A DNA stretch of 64,000 nucleotides from Lactuca virosa (taxonomy: Eukaryota; Streptophyta; Magnoliopsida; Asterales; Asteraceae): the NCBI GenBank assembly GCA_928212115.1, contig CAKMRJ010005634.1, forward strand, positions 127,875,248-127,939,247, written 5' to 3'. Both the position numbers and the translations under genes were made by a program. The notes beneath the pieces are model-generated. The model saw only the letters and a program-made list of their open reading frames with translations. It did not search any database and had not been told where the DNA came from. Below, one piece after another: positions 13,084-26,447 of this stretch; the first letter of the stretch is position 1, and every line of letters starts with the position of its first letter.

Positions 13084-14480
13084 TTACACTTGAACTTGCT
13101 CCATGATTTGTTTTGATTCCTGGAACAACCCAATGCTTCTTTGAAGCCTCACTCTCTCTTTGCCCGTGGATGATAGTTCCTCGGACATTTTTTCTATGCC
13201 TCCGCCATGCATCATCATCTCATTCACTATCTCCATCTCCATTTCCTTGTTCACCACTTTTTGAATCATAAACCGAAGCCGAAGCGCAGTACGATCCACC
13301 ATTCGTTTCAGAACAATTTTCCAATAAGCCGTCATTCTCATTTTTAAATCAAATGCTTGATCCCTTGTATTTTCCGGAATACTAAATAGATGCTTAACGT
13401 TAACAGTGCCATCATGACCTTCCATACTTAGCTCTTCCAAATGATTGCACATTGCCTTCATAAACTTGTCGCGGTTGCTAATTAACATGTTCCAAGAAGC
13501 AACAAAATCAGGGTCACATGTATAGTATGTGGTCTTCTCCATCTCTATCATTTCAACAACTTTCTCCATAAACTCAAACTTCATTTTCTCGATCACATTA
13601 TGAGTTGCTTTCCTCATGGAGGAAAGTAATTGTGGATAATCCCCATAGTGATCAATTAAAATTCTAGCACAAACAATTTCAAGATAACTCCACACTTGTT
13701 TCACGAAAAGAATGGCAAAAGTAGAGACATTATTCATTTTCCTCCTAATCCAAAATGAGTGAGGAAGGAAATGAGGCAACCAGATTCCATTAGTTTCCTC
13801 TAAAACCTGCATCTCCTCAACTAGGAAACTTTCAGAGAATTGGACACTCGAATGGAGGTTTTTTGAAAACTCATCTAGCATGTCAATTAACCGAGCATTG
13901 CAATGCATTTTCTTAAAATCCACGTACTCATTGTATTCTCCTTTTATGAACATCATTTGAAGAGTTTCCGTGAAGGACCTAATGATATGCATAAATGCAA
14001 CCAGTCCATCAGCTTTACTCATAAAATTGTTGGGTAATTGGTTGAGCTCCAAATCCAAAATATTGATCCCCTCATTGATCTTATCCACAATGTCCGGAAA
14101 ACATTTCAATATGATTACTAACTGAATTTGAACAAGCCTACTGGCCAAGGCAGGAATACCCACCATGGACTTTTCAATCTTGGACAACAAGGGGTGAGCT
14201 TCAAATAGTGTGGCTTCTCGGATTTGAGCTTCCTCGTGAGTTTCATCGTCAATTCTGTTTCTAACAAAGTTATACCCACCACGAACCTTGAGTTTAGTAA
14301 GAGCCTGAAAGACATCATCATCATCATCGAGGAGTTGGTCACATTGGTAATTACGGCCAGCATCCTCTCTTCAGTATTGTCCACACTTCTTGACATGCTA
14401 TATAACCATTTAGATGAGAGTTTATCATCCACAGAAGAAACACTTAAAATGATACTCTCCTTTGGCTTTATATACTCCAT
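13084..14480 (-). pseudogene. Truncated dynamin-related protein 4 (copy A, frameshifted)
   Basis: Same sequence as the 465-codon frame at 54764-56161, but one T is missing near 14343 (ACATTGG for ACATTTGG). This splits it into a 368-codon downstream frame (13084-14190) and a short upstream frame. The lesion falls in a homopolymer just after the TKCD motif region, so it may be a sequencing error. See copy B for domain content. Confidence 0.85.
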
Positions 14481-15329
14481 AGTGATATCTGCAGCAATAA
14501 AAACCGAATGTGCACAAACGTAAACATCAAATTAAGGTTATATTTGACTTTTTCAAGCCGTGATATAAACTTTCTATACGTTCATCAACTATCAAGATAT
14601 GGAACAGGTTACTTTTGTAAGAATATTATTTACGATTAATTACTAATGAAAGTATGAAAAAGATGTCCACGTTACATAATTTTTATAGGCATGCAACTAT
14701 TTAACCGTTAGTGTTTTCTAAAATTTTAATGCCATGTAAGCATGTAAGCGGCTGATGTACAAACTGCATATCACCAAAACTACCACCTCTTGGTCTTCGT
14801 CTCTAAATAAAAACGTCCTGCTGTTGTGATTTATCCTAAACCTGTATGTATATACCGTCTTCTTCCCTAGCTCCATATTTGTCCTTTGTGATCGTCTTCT
14901 ACATCCTTGTCTCAAGTCGAAATGGAAGCTGCCACGCCATGTCCTTAATTGTCATCGTCTTCAACTTCTTCAAGAATTTCAATTTGAAAGATTACCCCAT
15001 CCACCGATCCTAATTCCGTGTTCACTATTCTTTGTTTTTGAAATATATATTGCTTCAACAACATACATGTTTCCTGATAGAAATAGGAATTGCTGATTTT
15101 CGATTGAAATTAAAAATGTGGTGCGTAGGGAGATCAGAGAAGCCTGAAAAAATGGAATGGTTCCGGTGTACTGCAATGACGATCCTACATCTATGAATAA
15201 CTATGCTTACCGGCTTGGACTCAATGTGTATTACTTCAATTTACAAGGTGTAAACTTATTTTATTGTTGTTCTCGATAATTTGTTTTTCCAATAGTTATG
15301 TTGAAAATAAGTTAGACGTTAGGATATTC
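14481..15329. other. No gene recognised (copy A)
   Basis: About 0.85 kb between the DRP4 remnant and the gypsy LTR. Only short unrelated frames occur, and I see no transposon termini. A possible splice acceptor for DRP4 (TTGCTGCAG on the minus strand) lies at its left edge. Confidence 0.5.
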
Positions 15330-15461
15330 TGTAACATCGTGATTATTGGAAACGTTGTGTCGGTTGGAAAGTGAGTTATGGTAGCTACTTAACCACCAAA
15401 CATATGAACGGTTTTTCCGTTTGGTTCCCGTACATATAAGGGTATAATATGATTATACTGT

Positions 15462-15692
15462 ATGCAATTAAAGGAAGGATGTTTGAGATGGTATGGACAT
15501 TTCTTAAGGAGGATACCATCAACGCCATTAAGGAGGGTAGAATCAATTGTGATTGAGGGTGACAGGATGAGAGGACGCCCAAGATGGAAGTGGGAGGATA
15601 ATGTGAGACTTGACATGGAGGAGTTTTCTCTTACCGAGGACATGACCTTAGATAAAGTGGTTTGTAGGCGAAAAATTAGGTTTGATGGATAG
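15462..15692 (+). pseudogene. LINE C-terminal fragment (copy A)
   Basis: Encodes LRWYGHFLRRIPSTPLRRVE, then a GRPRWKWEDNVRLDMEE segment and a terminal RRKIRFDG. This is the conserved tail seen at the C-terminus of many plant LINE-type reverse transcriptase polyproteins. Only this tail is present, inside the gypsy LTR. It is identical in copy B at 57143-57373. Confidence 0.75.
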
Positions 15693-16351
15693 TCTCGCTT
15701 CTTTGTTTCTTAATCTTTACTTTTGATAACAGTTTCATGCTCTTATGTTACCTTTCTAGTTATTCATGATCTTATGGATACCCGAATGGTAGTTAGTTTT
15801 CACTAACTAACCAAGTGGGTAACACACTTCTTTTCTAGATATATATGTCATCTAGATGTATGTTTATTATTATATTGGGTTAATTTCGTGATAAATACAA
15901 TATTATGATTTATTGGATTAGAACCTGTAAGGTTGGGATTGGTTGAGAGTTGTGGTGAATTGATATGCATGAACATTATAGTAGGTTATTGTTATGTGAA
16001 ATTATAACGACGTGGGAATTTGAGAATCGATTTACTCTATGCAGGAGTAATAATAAAAAAGTTGTAGTTAACTGTGATACAATTTCGTGGATATAAAGCT
16101 TATCAAAAACGGATTTCATATGAGAAAGTTATGGCCATTCGAAGTTGGAATAGAAACTATGTTGCCATTCGAGAAAATTTGGCAAAAACCGAAAAGCGCG
16201 GTGTGCCTTTTTAAAAGATGTGGTGTGTCTGGTGCTGAGTAATGAAAGCACGTGTAGATCGAAGATTACACGTGGCAGTTAGGAAGGTGACAAATAGCTC
16301 AAGTCGCAGCACCACCTTATGGAAAGAAAACGCAGATCCCGATTTCTCAAC

Positions 16352-16360
16352 CTATAAATA
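16352..16360 (+). promoter_or_regulatory. TATA-like box in gypsy LTR (copy A)
   Basis: CTATAAATA in the middle of the LTR, where the U3 promoter is expected. By position and motif only. Confidence 0.45.
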
Positions 16361-17612
16361 ACGATAATTTGTCATTCATTGGACGTTTTTCTGAAGAATG
16401 CTCCAAGCAGTCACATGTCAACGTGTAGCCTTCAAAAGGTCGTTTTAACTTCAGTATGCAAGAGTTGAGATTTGAGTCGATGAGCGACGATTATGGCTTA
16501 GATACAGATGTCTAACAAGGGTACGATTGTCGTTTGGGCTAAGGTATCCTCTCGATTGTTAATGCGTAATTTCTTTTATGTAAATATTGAGTCATGAAGG
16601 GTTGATAAACCCAATATAGTATTTGAAACTCTTAACCCAATGTTGTTATGAGCTGACGGATAAAGAAATAGATAAAGAGTTTATGTGGTGGAACTCTCGA
16701 TTGGATAATGAGGATTGTAAACCCTAGTTCACTAATTTGCCCGACACCGATTGTAAGATTGGACTATTGGCTTATGGAGTTAAGCCATTTGGTAATGGTT
16801 TTTAGGAGCTTAGTGATTTGGTAACAAATGGTTACCAAGCTGTATTAGAGATCAGGAAAAGGTCATTGTAATTGATATGATAAATAAGCTCCTAAGTGTA
16901 TTAAGACAAGTTCTGAGGAACTTGGTATTTGTCCAGATAGGTTGGACCAGCGTTTGAACTAAGAGATAGAGTGAGGCTAGAAGCCAAATTGAAAGTTAGT
17001 CTTCACTAACTAGCGAGGTGAGTACATGTGGATTTTTCCTTTGAGGTACATGGCATATTAGTATAGTTTTTCTGTGAAAATATTTCTTGCTTCAAAAGTA
17101 ATAAATCCAAGATAGAAAGTAAACAAACTCTTTTTCTAAAGAGTTAGTTAAAGATTTTGAAAGGAAAATGTTTTCGAACAAATGAGCTCTTTTATGATCT
17201 ATGGTTAGCTAGCTACGATTTGTTACATAAATTGTTGAAAAGGATTAAAGAACTACATTTTACAATTAGAGCATGTTCGACTATTTTACTATGCAATGTT
17301 ATTAATGAAAGTGCATGACCATAACATCAATCATTTGTGTGTGATTGAGTAAGTAAAAGAAAGTAGTGATCATGCATCATGTGAGTGATTTGTATAGTCA
17401 TGAGAAAGTGACGGCTAGTCCAAGGGGTCAGCGTGAGGACCAAAGTTGCCTAGTGGTTCACGTGGGAATCAATTACGGGGCCTTACATGGGTGATTTGAT
17501 CCTCGATAAAGGCTAGAATTCTGAGTCACATATGTGACTAGCTCGTTCAACGTGTATTCAAGGGGCCTTAATTATTCAGTATATTCTGATGATGCTCAGC
17601 GTATCTGAGCCT

Positions 17613-18009
17613 AGGGGTGGCAAATCGGGCCATCGTGTTGTGTTTCTGTTTGACACGACACGACACGATAAGGTTTCATGTAAAACGAACACGACACGAT
17701 GTCGTATTTTTTTAATTAACACGAAAACGAACCGATTAAAAAACAAAAAACACGACACGACACGACAAAGATGTCATAAAATAGCAACTGATTTATTTAA
17801 TTAATATTTAATCATACAAAACACGAAAAACATGACATATAAATGCTAAATCGTGTTGAATCTTGAACACAAACACGAAACGACACGGCATTGTGTTTTT
17901 TACACTTGACACGAACATGACACGAACACGAATTCGAATTTCAGTTTCGTCGCAATTTCGTTTCGTGTAGTGCATTTTTGTTGTGTCGTGTCATCAATTG
18001 TCACCCCTA
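17613..18009. mobile_element. Foldback element, CACGACA-rich (copy A)
   Basis: Starts AGGGGTGGCAAATCGGG and ends ATTGTCACCCCTA. Repeated ACACGACACGAC on the left pairs with GTCGTGTCGTGT-type sequence on the right. Possible 9-bp target duplication with 7 of 9 matches (TCTGAGCCT left, TGTAAGCCT right). Non-coding. Confidence 0.6.
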
Positions 18010-18562
18010 TGTAAGCCTAATCTAGGGTGTTTATGTGCTGCTTTATGTGACCAGCCCAATTAGGGGTGTGAATGTTCTTGTCACTTATGTGACTAGCCTA
18101 ATTTGGGGGTGGTCCTTATGGGTATTAGACTTGACAGATATCTGAGGCTCGGGAAGGCCCGAGAAGATTTGTAATGAGTGAGGAAATACATATCATGGGT
18201 TGCCTTTTGTTTATAAATGCATGTGAAATTATAATTTTATCAAATGATTTTGTGTCTAAACCCATGTAGCTCACAAGAAAGTTTTTGTCTTACGTATTTT
18301 TGCTTGAAACGTCATGTATTCTAGGTATTAAGATACAACCTAGAGAGCCGAGTAAAATAGCAGAGAGACAATGGATAGAAACTGGGCATAACTTTACTAT
18401 GGTTTATTGTATCAGTTGTAATACCCAAAGGAATCTTTTTACTAATATATTTATAAATGAAATGAGAAAATTTTCGGGACCATATTTTATAAATGGGTTC
18501 CGTTGACAGAAAATGTTTTATAAGCCATAGTATTTTAATATAAAAGATCAGGTGTTACAAGT

Positions 18563-18575
18563 TTGTACCAGAGCC
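18563..18575 (+). other. Primer-binding-site-like sequence (copy A)
   Basis: TTGTACCAGAGCC three bases after the LTR end resembles the Met-tRNA site TGGTATCAGAGCC with two mismatches. It supports the LTR right boundary at 18559. Confidence 0.5.
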
Positions 18576-18921
18576 ATATTTTAAGCGAATTAAGTTTGGT
18601 AAGTCCATACCTAGGCTTAAACCATGAGGTGCAAGAAGGAACCAGAGTGGTTTAGGGCCATTACTAGTGATATTAGTAGGTCCAATGAGTTATATCAAGG
18701 TTGCTCTTGTGTAAGAACGAAATGTCATTTTGCAAAATGAAATATGAGTTGGCTCTCCTCGTAAAGATATTGTGATTGAAAAAGAGGATTGATGTTATTC
18801 TTATTTTGATAGAATGATACATCAAAAGTGATGTGTGTCCTAGTGTGTGGATAATAAAGGATTGGATAGACATTTCTATCTCATTGTTAAGTGTTGGTAA
18901 CTAGAAAGTTGCTAAGAGGAC
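18576..18921 (+). other. Gypsy leader joined to copia sequence (copy A)
   Basis: Follows the gypsy primer site but contains no gag. Somewhere here it gives way to the copia element. The exact junction is not visible to me. Confidence 0.4.
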
Positions 18922-20727
18922 AGTGGGAGGCAAATTGATCTTGAAGAGCTTCAAGAGTAAAGCGATGAAGGAACCTCTAACACTAGCACTCAACTTGAGG
19001 AGGAGACTCCTGTTGAACCAGTTGACGAGTCCTTACCTCTGAGACGTTCCAGTAGAGTTAGTGTTCCACCTGTATTATATGGTTTCCATATAACTGCTGA
19101 GGGTGATACGTTTATTAGTGATAGTACACTGAGAAATATGGATGAACCTAACAACTACAAGGAAGCCATGGCGGGCCCAGAGTCTACGAAGTGGAAAGAG
19201 GCAATGGACAACGAGATTTCGTCCATGTATGACAATCAAGTTTGGAACTTGGTTAACAATGTACCGGGTCGTAAGACGGTCGAGTGCAAGTGGATCTTCA
19301 AGAAGAAGACCGAAATGGATGGGAAAGTGCACACGTTCAAGGCACGACTGGTTGCGAAGGGTTTCACTCAAACTCTAGGAGTTGACTATGATGAGACCTT
19401 CTCACCAGTGGCCAAAATCAAGTCTATTTGGGTCATGCTAGCCATAGCTACGTTTCATGATTATTAAATATGGCAGATGGACATCAAAACTGCTTTCCTT
19501 AATGGGAAGTTGGCTGAAGATGTTTACATGAGTCAGCCAGAGGTTTTTGTAGATGCGAAGTACCCGAATAGAGTGTGAAAGCTTGAGAAATCCATCTATG
19601 GATTGAAACAAGCATCTCGCAGATGGAATCTTTGTTTCGATGAGAAGGTCAAAGGGTTTGGTTTTTCGATCAGCGAGGATGAGTCTTGCGTATATGTCAA
19701 AACTAGTGGGAGTATAGTTAGCTTCCTAGTATTGTATGTGGATGACATACTGCTCATAGGAAACGACATTCCAACCTTGCTGGAGGTTAAGTCCTGGCTT
19801 GGGAAGTGTTTTGCTATGAAGGATCTAGGAGAGGCGGCCTATATTCTGGGGATAAGGATCTTGAGAAATCAGAGTAAGAGACTAATAGGACTTAGTCAAA
19901 TTACTTACTTGGATAAGGTGTTGACACGTTTCAACATGGAGAAATCCAAGAAAGGGGAATTGCCTATCCAGAGCAATGCCAAAATGAGTAAGGATCAGTG
20001 TCCGAGAACTGAAGAAAAGATAGCGGATATGAGTCAAGTGCCATATGCTTCCGCCGTTTGCTCGATCATGTATGCTATGACATGTACTCGCCCTGATGTG
20101 GCTTTTTCTTTGAGCATGGTTAGTCGATATCAAGGGAACCCTGGTAGAGCTCACTAGACAGTAGTTAAGAACATTCTTAAGTATCTGCGAAGGACGAAGG
20201 ACTAGGTCCTCGTACTTGGTGGAAGTGAAGACTTGAGAGTGAAAGGGTATAGTGACGCCAACTTTCAGACCGACAGAGATAACTTCCGCTCTCAGTCGGG
20301 TTGGGTATTTACCCTGAATGGAGGAGCAGTGACTTGGGAAAGTTCCAAGCAGGAGACCGTAGATGATTTAACGTGCGAATCAGAGTACATAGCAGCAAGT
20401 GAGGTGTCGAAGGAGGCGATATGGTTGAAGAACTTCATTGGAGACCTTGGAGTTGTACCAGCCATAAAGGAGCCTATGAAGATTTTCTGCTATAAAGAGG
20501 GAGCGGTTGCCTTGTCCAAGGAACCAAGAGATCATGGTAGATCCAGACACATCGACATAAAACACCACTTCATCAGACATCGGGTAGAAGAAGGACTCCT
20601 CGTAGTCAAGAGGGTATCGTCATAAGAGAACCCATCAGATCCCCTTATGAAGGGACTGAGTAGGGTTAAGCATCTGCAACATGCTAGGAACATTGGTCTG
20701 AAGGACGATATTAGTTTTAGTGATTAG
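18922..20727 (+). pseudogene. Ty1/copia pol remnant: RT and RNase H (copy A)
   Basis: Identical in content to 60605-62410 and described there. RT motifs include VAKGFTQTLGVDYDETFSPV and YVDD (19735-19746). In-frame stops include TAA 19465-19467, TGA 19576-19578, TAG 20155-20157 and TAA 20623-20625. Confidence 0.9.
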
Positions 20728-21526
20728 ATAGACAGTTAGAAACTTGTGACATTATAAATGTAATTTACATTTGATGATTAAGTAATGGATGATTTATTTA
20801 TGAGTAAAGTTTACTATCTTCTGTCAATTGTTTATTTTGGGTTTCATTTTGCATGTTTTACTTCCTGAATAATAGGATTATTCGGATTATCCACAGCCAG
20901 ACATAGCAAAGGTTGCTGCAACGTTCATGAGTACTCCTGAAATAAGAATTTGAGTATTAGAATAAACTCACGCTCATATGAATCACTTAATGGAATTTAT
21001 CACGAGTGATTGTGAGACGATAATATCGTATATTCTTTAAACCGAGATATATTAGTTGTTGTTTACGAGTTGGTTGTACATTGATAGTGTGTAAACACAT
21101 CAGTAACTTGATGTTATAAAATGCATTGTTGTGTACGATTTTATGAGTAAATAGTGCAAGCATATAAGTCAAAGTTTATCTGTTCCTTTTATCCTAAGAG
21201 GTTAAAAGCGATATCTTGGGCCCCTCGATGATTTTGTGTTGACTTATGTGCTGGGCCCGGTTAGGACTGAATTGATGTGTTCAATTAAGTTCTATGTCAA
21301 ACAAATCAGAAATCGGGAAACAAACTGTTGGACATTGAGTATGACTCTATTCCATGTCTTTGTCCACCGGATATCTTGAGAACGGAGGATTATATGATCC
21401 CTTATCTAAAGAACGCGTCATTGACTAAGTCATAGTTCGACAGCGGCTTTTGAGAGTTACGATTGCTAATCGGATTTTGAATTCGTACTTTCAGATATAG
21501 TTATTAGACTTATCCAAGTGGGAGAC
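20728..21526 (+). other. Copia 3' untranslated region (copy A)
   Basis: Non-coding DNA between the RNase H stop and the LTR. It ends in the purine tract AAGTGGGAGAC (21516-21526), the likely polypurine tract. Confidence 0.6.
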
Positions 21527-22327
21527 TGTTGGATTAGCTGTCTAAGCCCATAACTATAATTGTTTTGTACTTGACCCAATAGTAGTATGGTCCTTTTGGG
21601 TTGCCTTCACCATAGCAATTTGATAGGATGAATTATGGAGAAAGAGGTAGTTTTATGATTTATTAATATATTATAAGAATAATATATTAATTGAGAAATC
21701 ATATTATATAATTAGTATTGATCAGAAATTAATTTGGAAATAATTTAGTGATCAAAAGAGACTGATTGAAATAACGGGGACTGATTATGTAAATCAGTAA
21801 TAGTTGTAGTTTGGGCTGATGGACCCTATTGATATGGGTTGGACGAAAATCTATGGGAAGCCCATAGAGTTTTCGTCCAAGGCCTATCATGTGGGGGGTC
21901 TGTGGATTGCTTAAGGCCTAAGCAAGGAAATTAGGGTTTCCAGAGATAACCCTAAGCAACCTCAACTATGAAAGGAACCCCAAGGCACCTAAAATCAAAA
22001 ACTATGCTTCCATAAAGAACCCTAGCCGATTTTAGAGCCTCCCTCCTCTCTCTCTCTCTCTCTCTCATTCATCCATTGTTACTTGGTGTTTGTGACTCCA
22101 TTAGAGGTGCAACAATTAAGGCACTAAGCTCTTGAAGGTCAAGATCAACAAGATACAAGAAAAGGTAATCTTCTAACTATGTTTAGTTATCAATTTCGAA
22201 AATTGTATGCTAGATTAGGGTTTGCTTTGGATAATTAATTTGCATGTATAACTTGAGAAAAACTTAGATCCAAAGCATTAGGGTTGCATGTGCATCATAT
22301 GAATGTTGTAGTTCTCAAAACCCATCA
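21527..22327 (+). mobile_element. Copia 3' LTR (copy A)
   Basis: Starts TGTTGGATTAGCTG right after the purine tract and probably ends AACCCATCA near 22327. It contains a CT microsatellite (about 22041-22066), longer than in copy B. No 5' LTR is seen, so the copia element is truncated. Confidence 0.7.
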
Positions 22328-23027
22328 TTTATATCATGGGGCATACCAAGACGAATCTTTGAGGGAGGACCGAAGCAATGCGAGGGATTTTCGTTTCGAC
22401 AATATATTATGGTAATATGGATAGAGAAATTCAAGGGAGGTTACAGATGGTTTGCTTCAAAGCTTTGATTTCTTCATTGTTGATATAAGAAATTATCATT
22501 GGCATCATACCCTATTGATTGGGCCATAAGTCATATAAGTAAAACTTCTCTATGTCCATCGCATCATGTTGCTTGGATCAGTAGAGGCAGGCAATCTGTC
22601 GACATTGGGATACTCAAAGAAGATTAAGGCGAAAACGAACACAATAAAAATTATCAATCCAATTTCACTTTGGATTTTGAAATGAGGAAAATGAAGACAA
22701 GATCAAGTATCAAAGAAGTGGATGGAAGATGTAATTTTCTGGTGCAAGGGGTGGAGTCCATATAAATCGCTACAAAGCATACCTTAATTTAGAGAGGGAA
22801 GGAGATGAGGTTGTGTTTTCCTAGTTAGAGACGAAGAAGGGAGGTGAAGTATTTTTATAATATGAAGTAAGTTACTTATTAACTATTTACTTGGTATTAA
22901 AATTAAAACCTAACTTCACTTCATACGTTTAACGGTTTCTGTCTCAGGTTAATCCATTGTGTGGTCTGGTGCTAGTTTATAACGTAGTTGTGTGTTGCGT
23001 ACATAATATTTAACATTGCCACATAAA
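22328..23027. other. No feature recognised
   Basis: Seven hundred bases downstream of the copia LTR with no long frame, no known motif and no clear repeat. This is the first sequence unique to the space between the copies. Confidence 0.5.
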
Positions 23028-23892
23028 TCTATTCTATACTATAAAAGAGATCATTCAAACTCATGTGGTTAGAGATAAATTGTTATTTCAAACAATATGG
23101 ATTTGAAACCTATGCTTTTTCACATTCCCTAAATTAATGAAAAATACTAGAATAGTTATAAATTTCTAATAACTTTTTGTATTCCTACTTATGTATATAT
23201 TTTATTACTTTAAAAAGGATCAATCATTATATACTTATAAAGGAAACATTTTTCTTTTCACCACATTCATTTGAAACTCTCATGTATTTTTCCTTTCACC
23301 ACATTCATTTGAAACTACCAAGACTATTCAACTTATATAATTTAATTTATGATTAATTGAAATGTTGTGATTTGTAACTTCCAAAACTCTTAAAATCATG
23401 CTATGTAATTGATGGGTTAAATAAAATATTTAGCCTATATAAGAACATTGTAGCTTGCATATTGCGTGTATGTCAAAACAAAATGATAGATTAAATTGTT
23501 AGAGTTTTGAAGAGTTATGCGAATGGTTCCATGGATGTAAGAGAGCAATTGCAACTTTTCCAAATGTAAATGCAAGTAAATGAAAATTTGGTGCATGTAA
23601 AGTTTTATATATTAAACAAGCTTCAAATTTGGGTATGTGTGTAAAGGTATACTTGAGAGATTTTTTTAATTTTATGTGTTATGGATCTTTTTATAATCAC
23701 AAGATGATGAAGTGAGACTGATAATTACTTCTCATGAGATTTTGGTAAATCAACATTTAAGCTATTTATCAGCTAGAGTAATTAACTTTGTTAATATGTA
23801 TATATCTTTATGTTGCCTTTCTATTTTATGTTAAGACAATCCATTTTTCTATCCAAGAGAACATTATTCAACATGTATTTTATGCTATTAGT

Positions 23893-23894
<2 letters not shown>

Positions 23895-23929
<35 letters not shown>
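23895..23929. repeat. TA microsatellite
   Basis: About 17 TA units inside the Helitron-like body. Confidence 0.9.
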
Positions 23930-23931
<2 letters not shown>

Positions 23932-24627
23932 TAGTTTCTATCGTTTATTTTGTTATAAATAACATCAATGAAACTTTTGATAATTGATTTTGTTAAAAAG
24001 AGTTTACAATTATTATTCCAAATTGTTGGTGATAATGACGAATTAGAACGAATAATTTTAAATATGATATGTCTTTATTGTTAAAAATCAATGATTATTT
24101 GTGTTATAAAAATAAATTCATTATGTTATCGCAAAATTTATATGTGTGTATTTATTTTTTAAATGTTTTTATAGTAATAAAAGTAAGTACTCTATTATAT
24201 CTTATTACATTAGTCAATTTCTATTTTCCTATTCATTTTTCACCATAAAGTTAAAGTAAAAATAAAGAAAATATTAATACATTTATAAGAAAATATAAGC
24301 CATAAAAATATAGTTTACGTGTAACACTCTCTACTCCCTAACTCATTCTTAACATGTTTTTTTTAAGATTGGTCTTAGTACTTAACAATTATTATAGCTT
24401 TAAAATTCAAATCACTATGTTACTTGGACCCTTCATTCACTTCCAATATTGCATAGCTTTAACCACAAAAGTAAAAGTATAGTACTTAAATACGATAACT
24501 TTTTAAAAATATAATAATGAAATTTTTTCAAACAAATATTTTTTAATTAAGTAAAAATAAGAATAGTTTAAAATAAAGTAAAACTACAAAATAGATTATA
24601 TTATATTAAAAAATTATTGTTATTTGA

Positions 24628-24629
<2 letters not shown>

Positions 24630-24673
<44 letters not shown>
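24630..24673. repeat. AAT trinucleotide microsatellite
   Basis: About 14 uninterrupted AAT units. Confidence 0.95.
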
Positions 24674-24677
<4 letters not shown>

Positions 24678-25691
24678 AATAAATTATTTCGAAATCATTT
24701 AAAATTACCTATAATTATTATTAAATTAAAAATTTTATTTACTTCAATTCAAACACAACTTATTATATCTATCTTATCGTATACTTAAAATAATTATAAA
24801 ATTAGTTACCACTTAGTGTATTTTAATGATAAATTCCAATAATATTGTTATTATGACATATAATTTTCAATATTTATATTACATTATTGCATACAACTCA
24901 AGTGTTTGAAACTCCTATGCAACTCAAGAGTTTTCTATTTTACATGTAGTTTTGATTCCAAATTTAATGTATTTTGTCATGCCTTTTTATCTTCTACTAC
25001 ATTCAAGAGTTTTTTTTAAGTTATGATTATTAATGTTCAATGCTTTTTTATTTTCCACTTAATTATACATACTATAACTATATTTGTACTATGATCAAAA
25101 TATATATGAAAAGAGTTGAAAAAATGAGGTTTGTCGCATCAATGGTTATTTCAATTTGGGTTTTTTTTATAACAATCTTTCTATATATCAAATGTATGTT
25201 GATTTCTAAATATTCCTTTATAATGACTTATAAGTGTTTAATAAATTTTGTTTGATGTAAATGTTAATGTAGTAATGTTTTTTTGTTGTTAAAAGTTGTA
25301 TAATTTTTCCATATTATTTCTTATTTGTTTTATATACAAATCAACATATGTTTTATATATAATTGCACAAATTAAAACTGTCTATAAAATCATCAGAAGT
25401 TATAGTATTTATTTTTTCACACTACTTTGTTATTGATATATAGAAAGTAACATATGTTTGATATGCAATTTACACAACACAAAACAGTCTATAAAATCAT
25501 CAATTAATAGTAGAAATAATCAATAATATAAACTTACTACAATTAATAAAACTACTAATAGGTTAACTGTATGTTTTATTATGCTACTGACATTGGTTTT
25601 TGCATGTATAAATACTAAATCACAATTTGTAAAATTTTATTATTTTAATTAAATAATTATATTCGCGCGCAATGCACGAGGATTCGCCTAG

Positions 25692-25946
25692 TCATTTTAG
25701 TAAACACACTCACACACAAATCACAGTACCATAAAGGAGGCCATTCAAACTCATGTGGTTAGAGATAAATTGTTATCTCAAACCATATGAATTTGAAACC
25801 TATGCCTTTTAACAATCCTAATTTATTGACAACTACTACAGTAGTTATAAATTTCTAATAATTTTTTATATTCATACTTGTGTATATATTTTATTAATAT
25901 AAAAAGGATAAATCATTTTAGTAAACACACCCACACACAAATCACA
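25692..25946. repeat. 34-bp direct repeats flanking a Helitron 5'-end fragment
   Basis: TCATTTTAGTAAACACAC plus a CACACACAAATCACA tail occurs at 25692-25725 and again at 25913-25946. Between them lies about 187 bp resembling the first 190 bp of the Helitron (CCATTCAAACTCATGTGGTT and onward, compare 23052). The period is 221 bp. Confidence 0.8.
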
Positions 25947-26369
25947 TAAACCAATTTAGAGATAATAGGAAGATAAAAAGTAATAGATCAACAAGTTTGA
26001 AGGTTTTTGAAGTGTTGATTTCTAAAAGTGTTAAATGGTGAAGTATATCGGGTAGTGCTCAAAGCAGATATCATAATCAAGGTTTTTGAAATACTAAGAG
26101 CTATATGATGTTATTTTCTCACTTTTTAATTTATTTTGATATATTGTTCCTTCTACTTTCTTTACATTTCAAGAAAAAATTTATTGTTGTATATTTAGAG
26201 ACAAAAGAAAAATATGACCACATTTTAGTTTAACTGTTACAATTTCTTAAAGATGTATGCTTTTAGTTTACAATTTCTTATATAATTGTTTGATTGAGTT
26301 TCGTCGTTGATTATGCAACTAATATAATTACAAAAGTAGAATTATATTATTAAAGAATATATTACTAGA

Positions 26370-26371
<2 letters not shown>
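25947..26371. other. No feature recognised
   Basis: AT-rich, with no coding signal or clear repeat structure. Confidence 0.5.

Positions 26372-26447
<76 letters not shown>

Larger units (their letters stand above)
15330..18559 (+). mobile_element. Gypsy 5' LTR with nested insertions (copy A)
   Basis: Bounded by TGTAACATCG at the left and GGTGTTACA at the right, so the ends form the perfect inverted pair TGTAACA/TGTTACA, and a primer-site-like TTGTACCAGAGCC follows. A TATA-like CTATAAATA is at 16352-16360. The 3.2 kb includes a LINE fragment and a foldback. No matching 3' LTR is visible. Confidence 0.65.
1..22322 (+). repeat. Long direct repeat, copy A
   Basis: Positions 1-22322 recur at 41741-64000 in the same order and orientation, with an offset drifting from 41740 to about 41678. 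From about 12.2 kb onward the two copies are nearly identical and the differences I found are short length changes in homopolymers or dinucleotide runs. From 1 to about 12.2 kb copy A has many more small insertions and deletions and some substitutions. Neither end of the repeat is inside the window. It could be a recent tandem duplication or an assembly duplication. Confidence 0.95.
23028..25691. mobile_element. Probable non-autonomous Helitron
   Basis: The left end reads A|TCTATTCTATACTATAAAAG. The right end reads TTCGCGCGCAATGCACGAGG followed by ATTCGCCTAG|T. This matches plant Helitron rules: 5' TC, a GC-rich imperfect hairpin near the 3' end, a terminal CTAG, and insertion between A and T. 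The 2.7-kb body is AT-rich with no helicase coding. The exact left end could instead be 23033. Confidence 0.6.

Noticed and set aside
20380..20580. Antisense frames over the copia pol (also 19075-19371 and 19882-20154)
   Set aside because: Shadows of the RT and RNase H coding strand. No independent evidence.
25040..25255. 71-codon frame with hydrophobic residues
   Set aside because: AT-rich Helitron body gives spurious Phe/Ile/Tyr-rich frames. No start context or homologue recognised.
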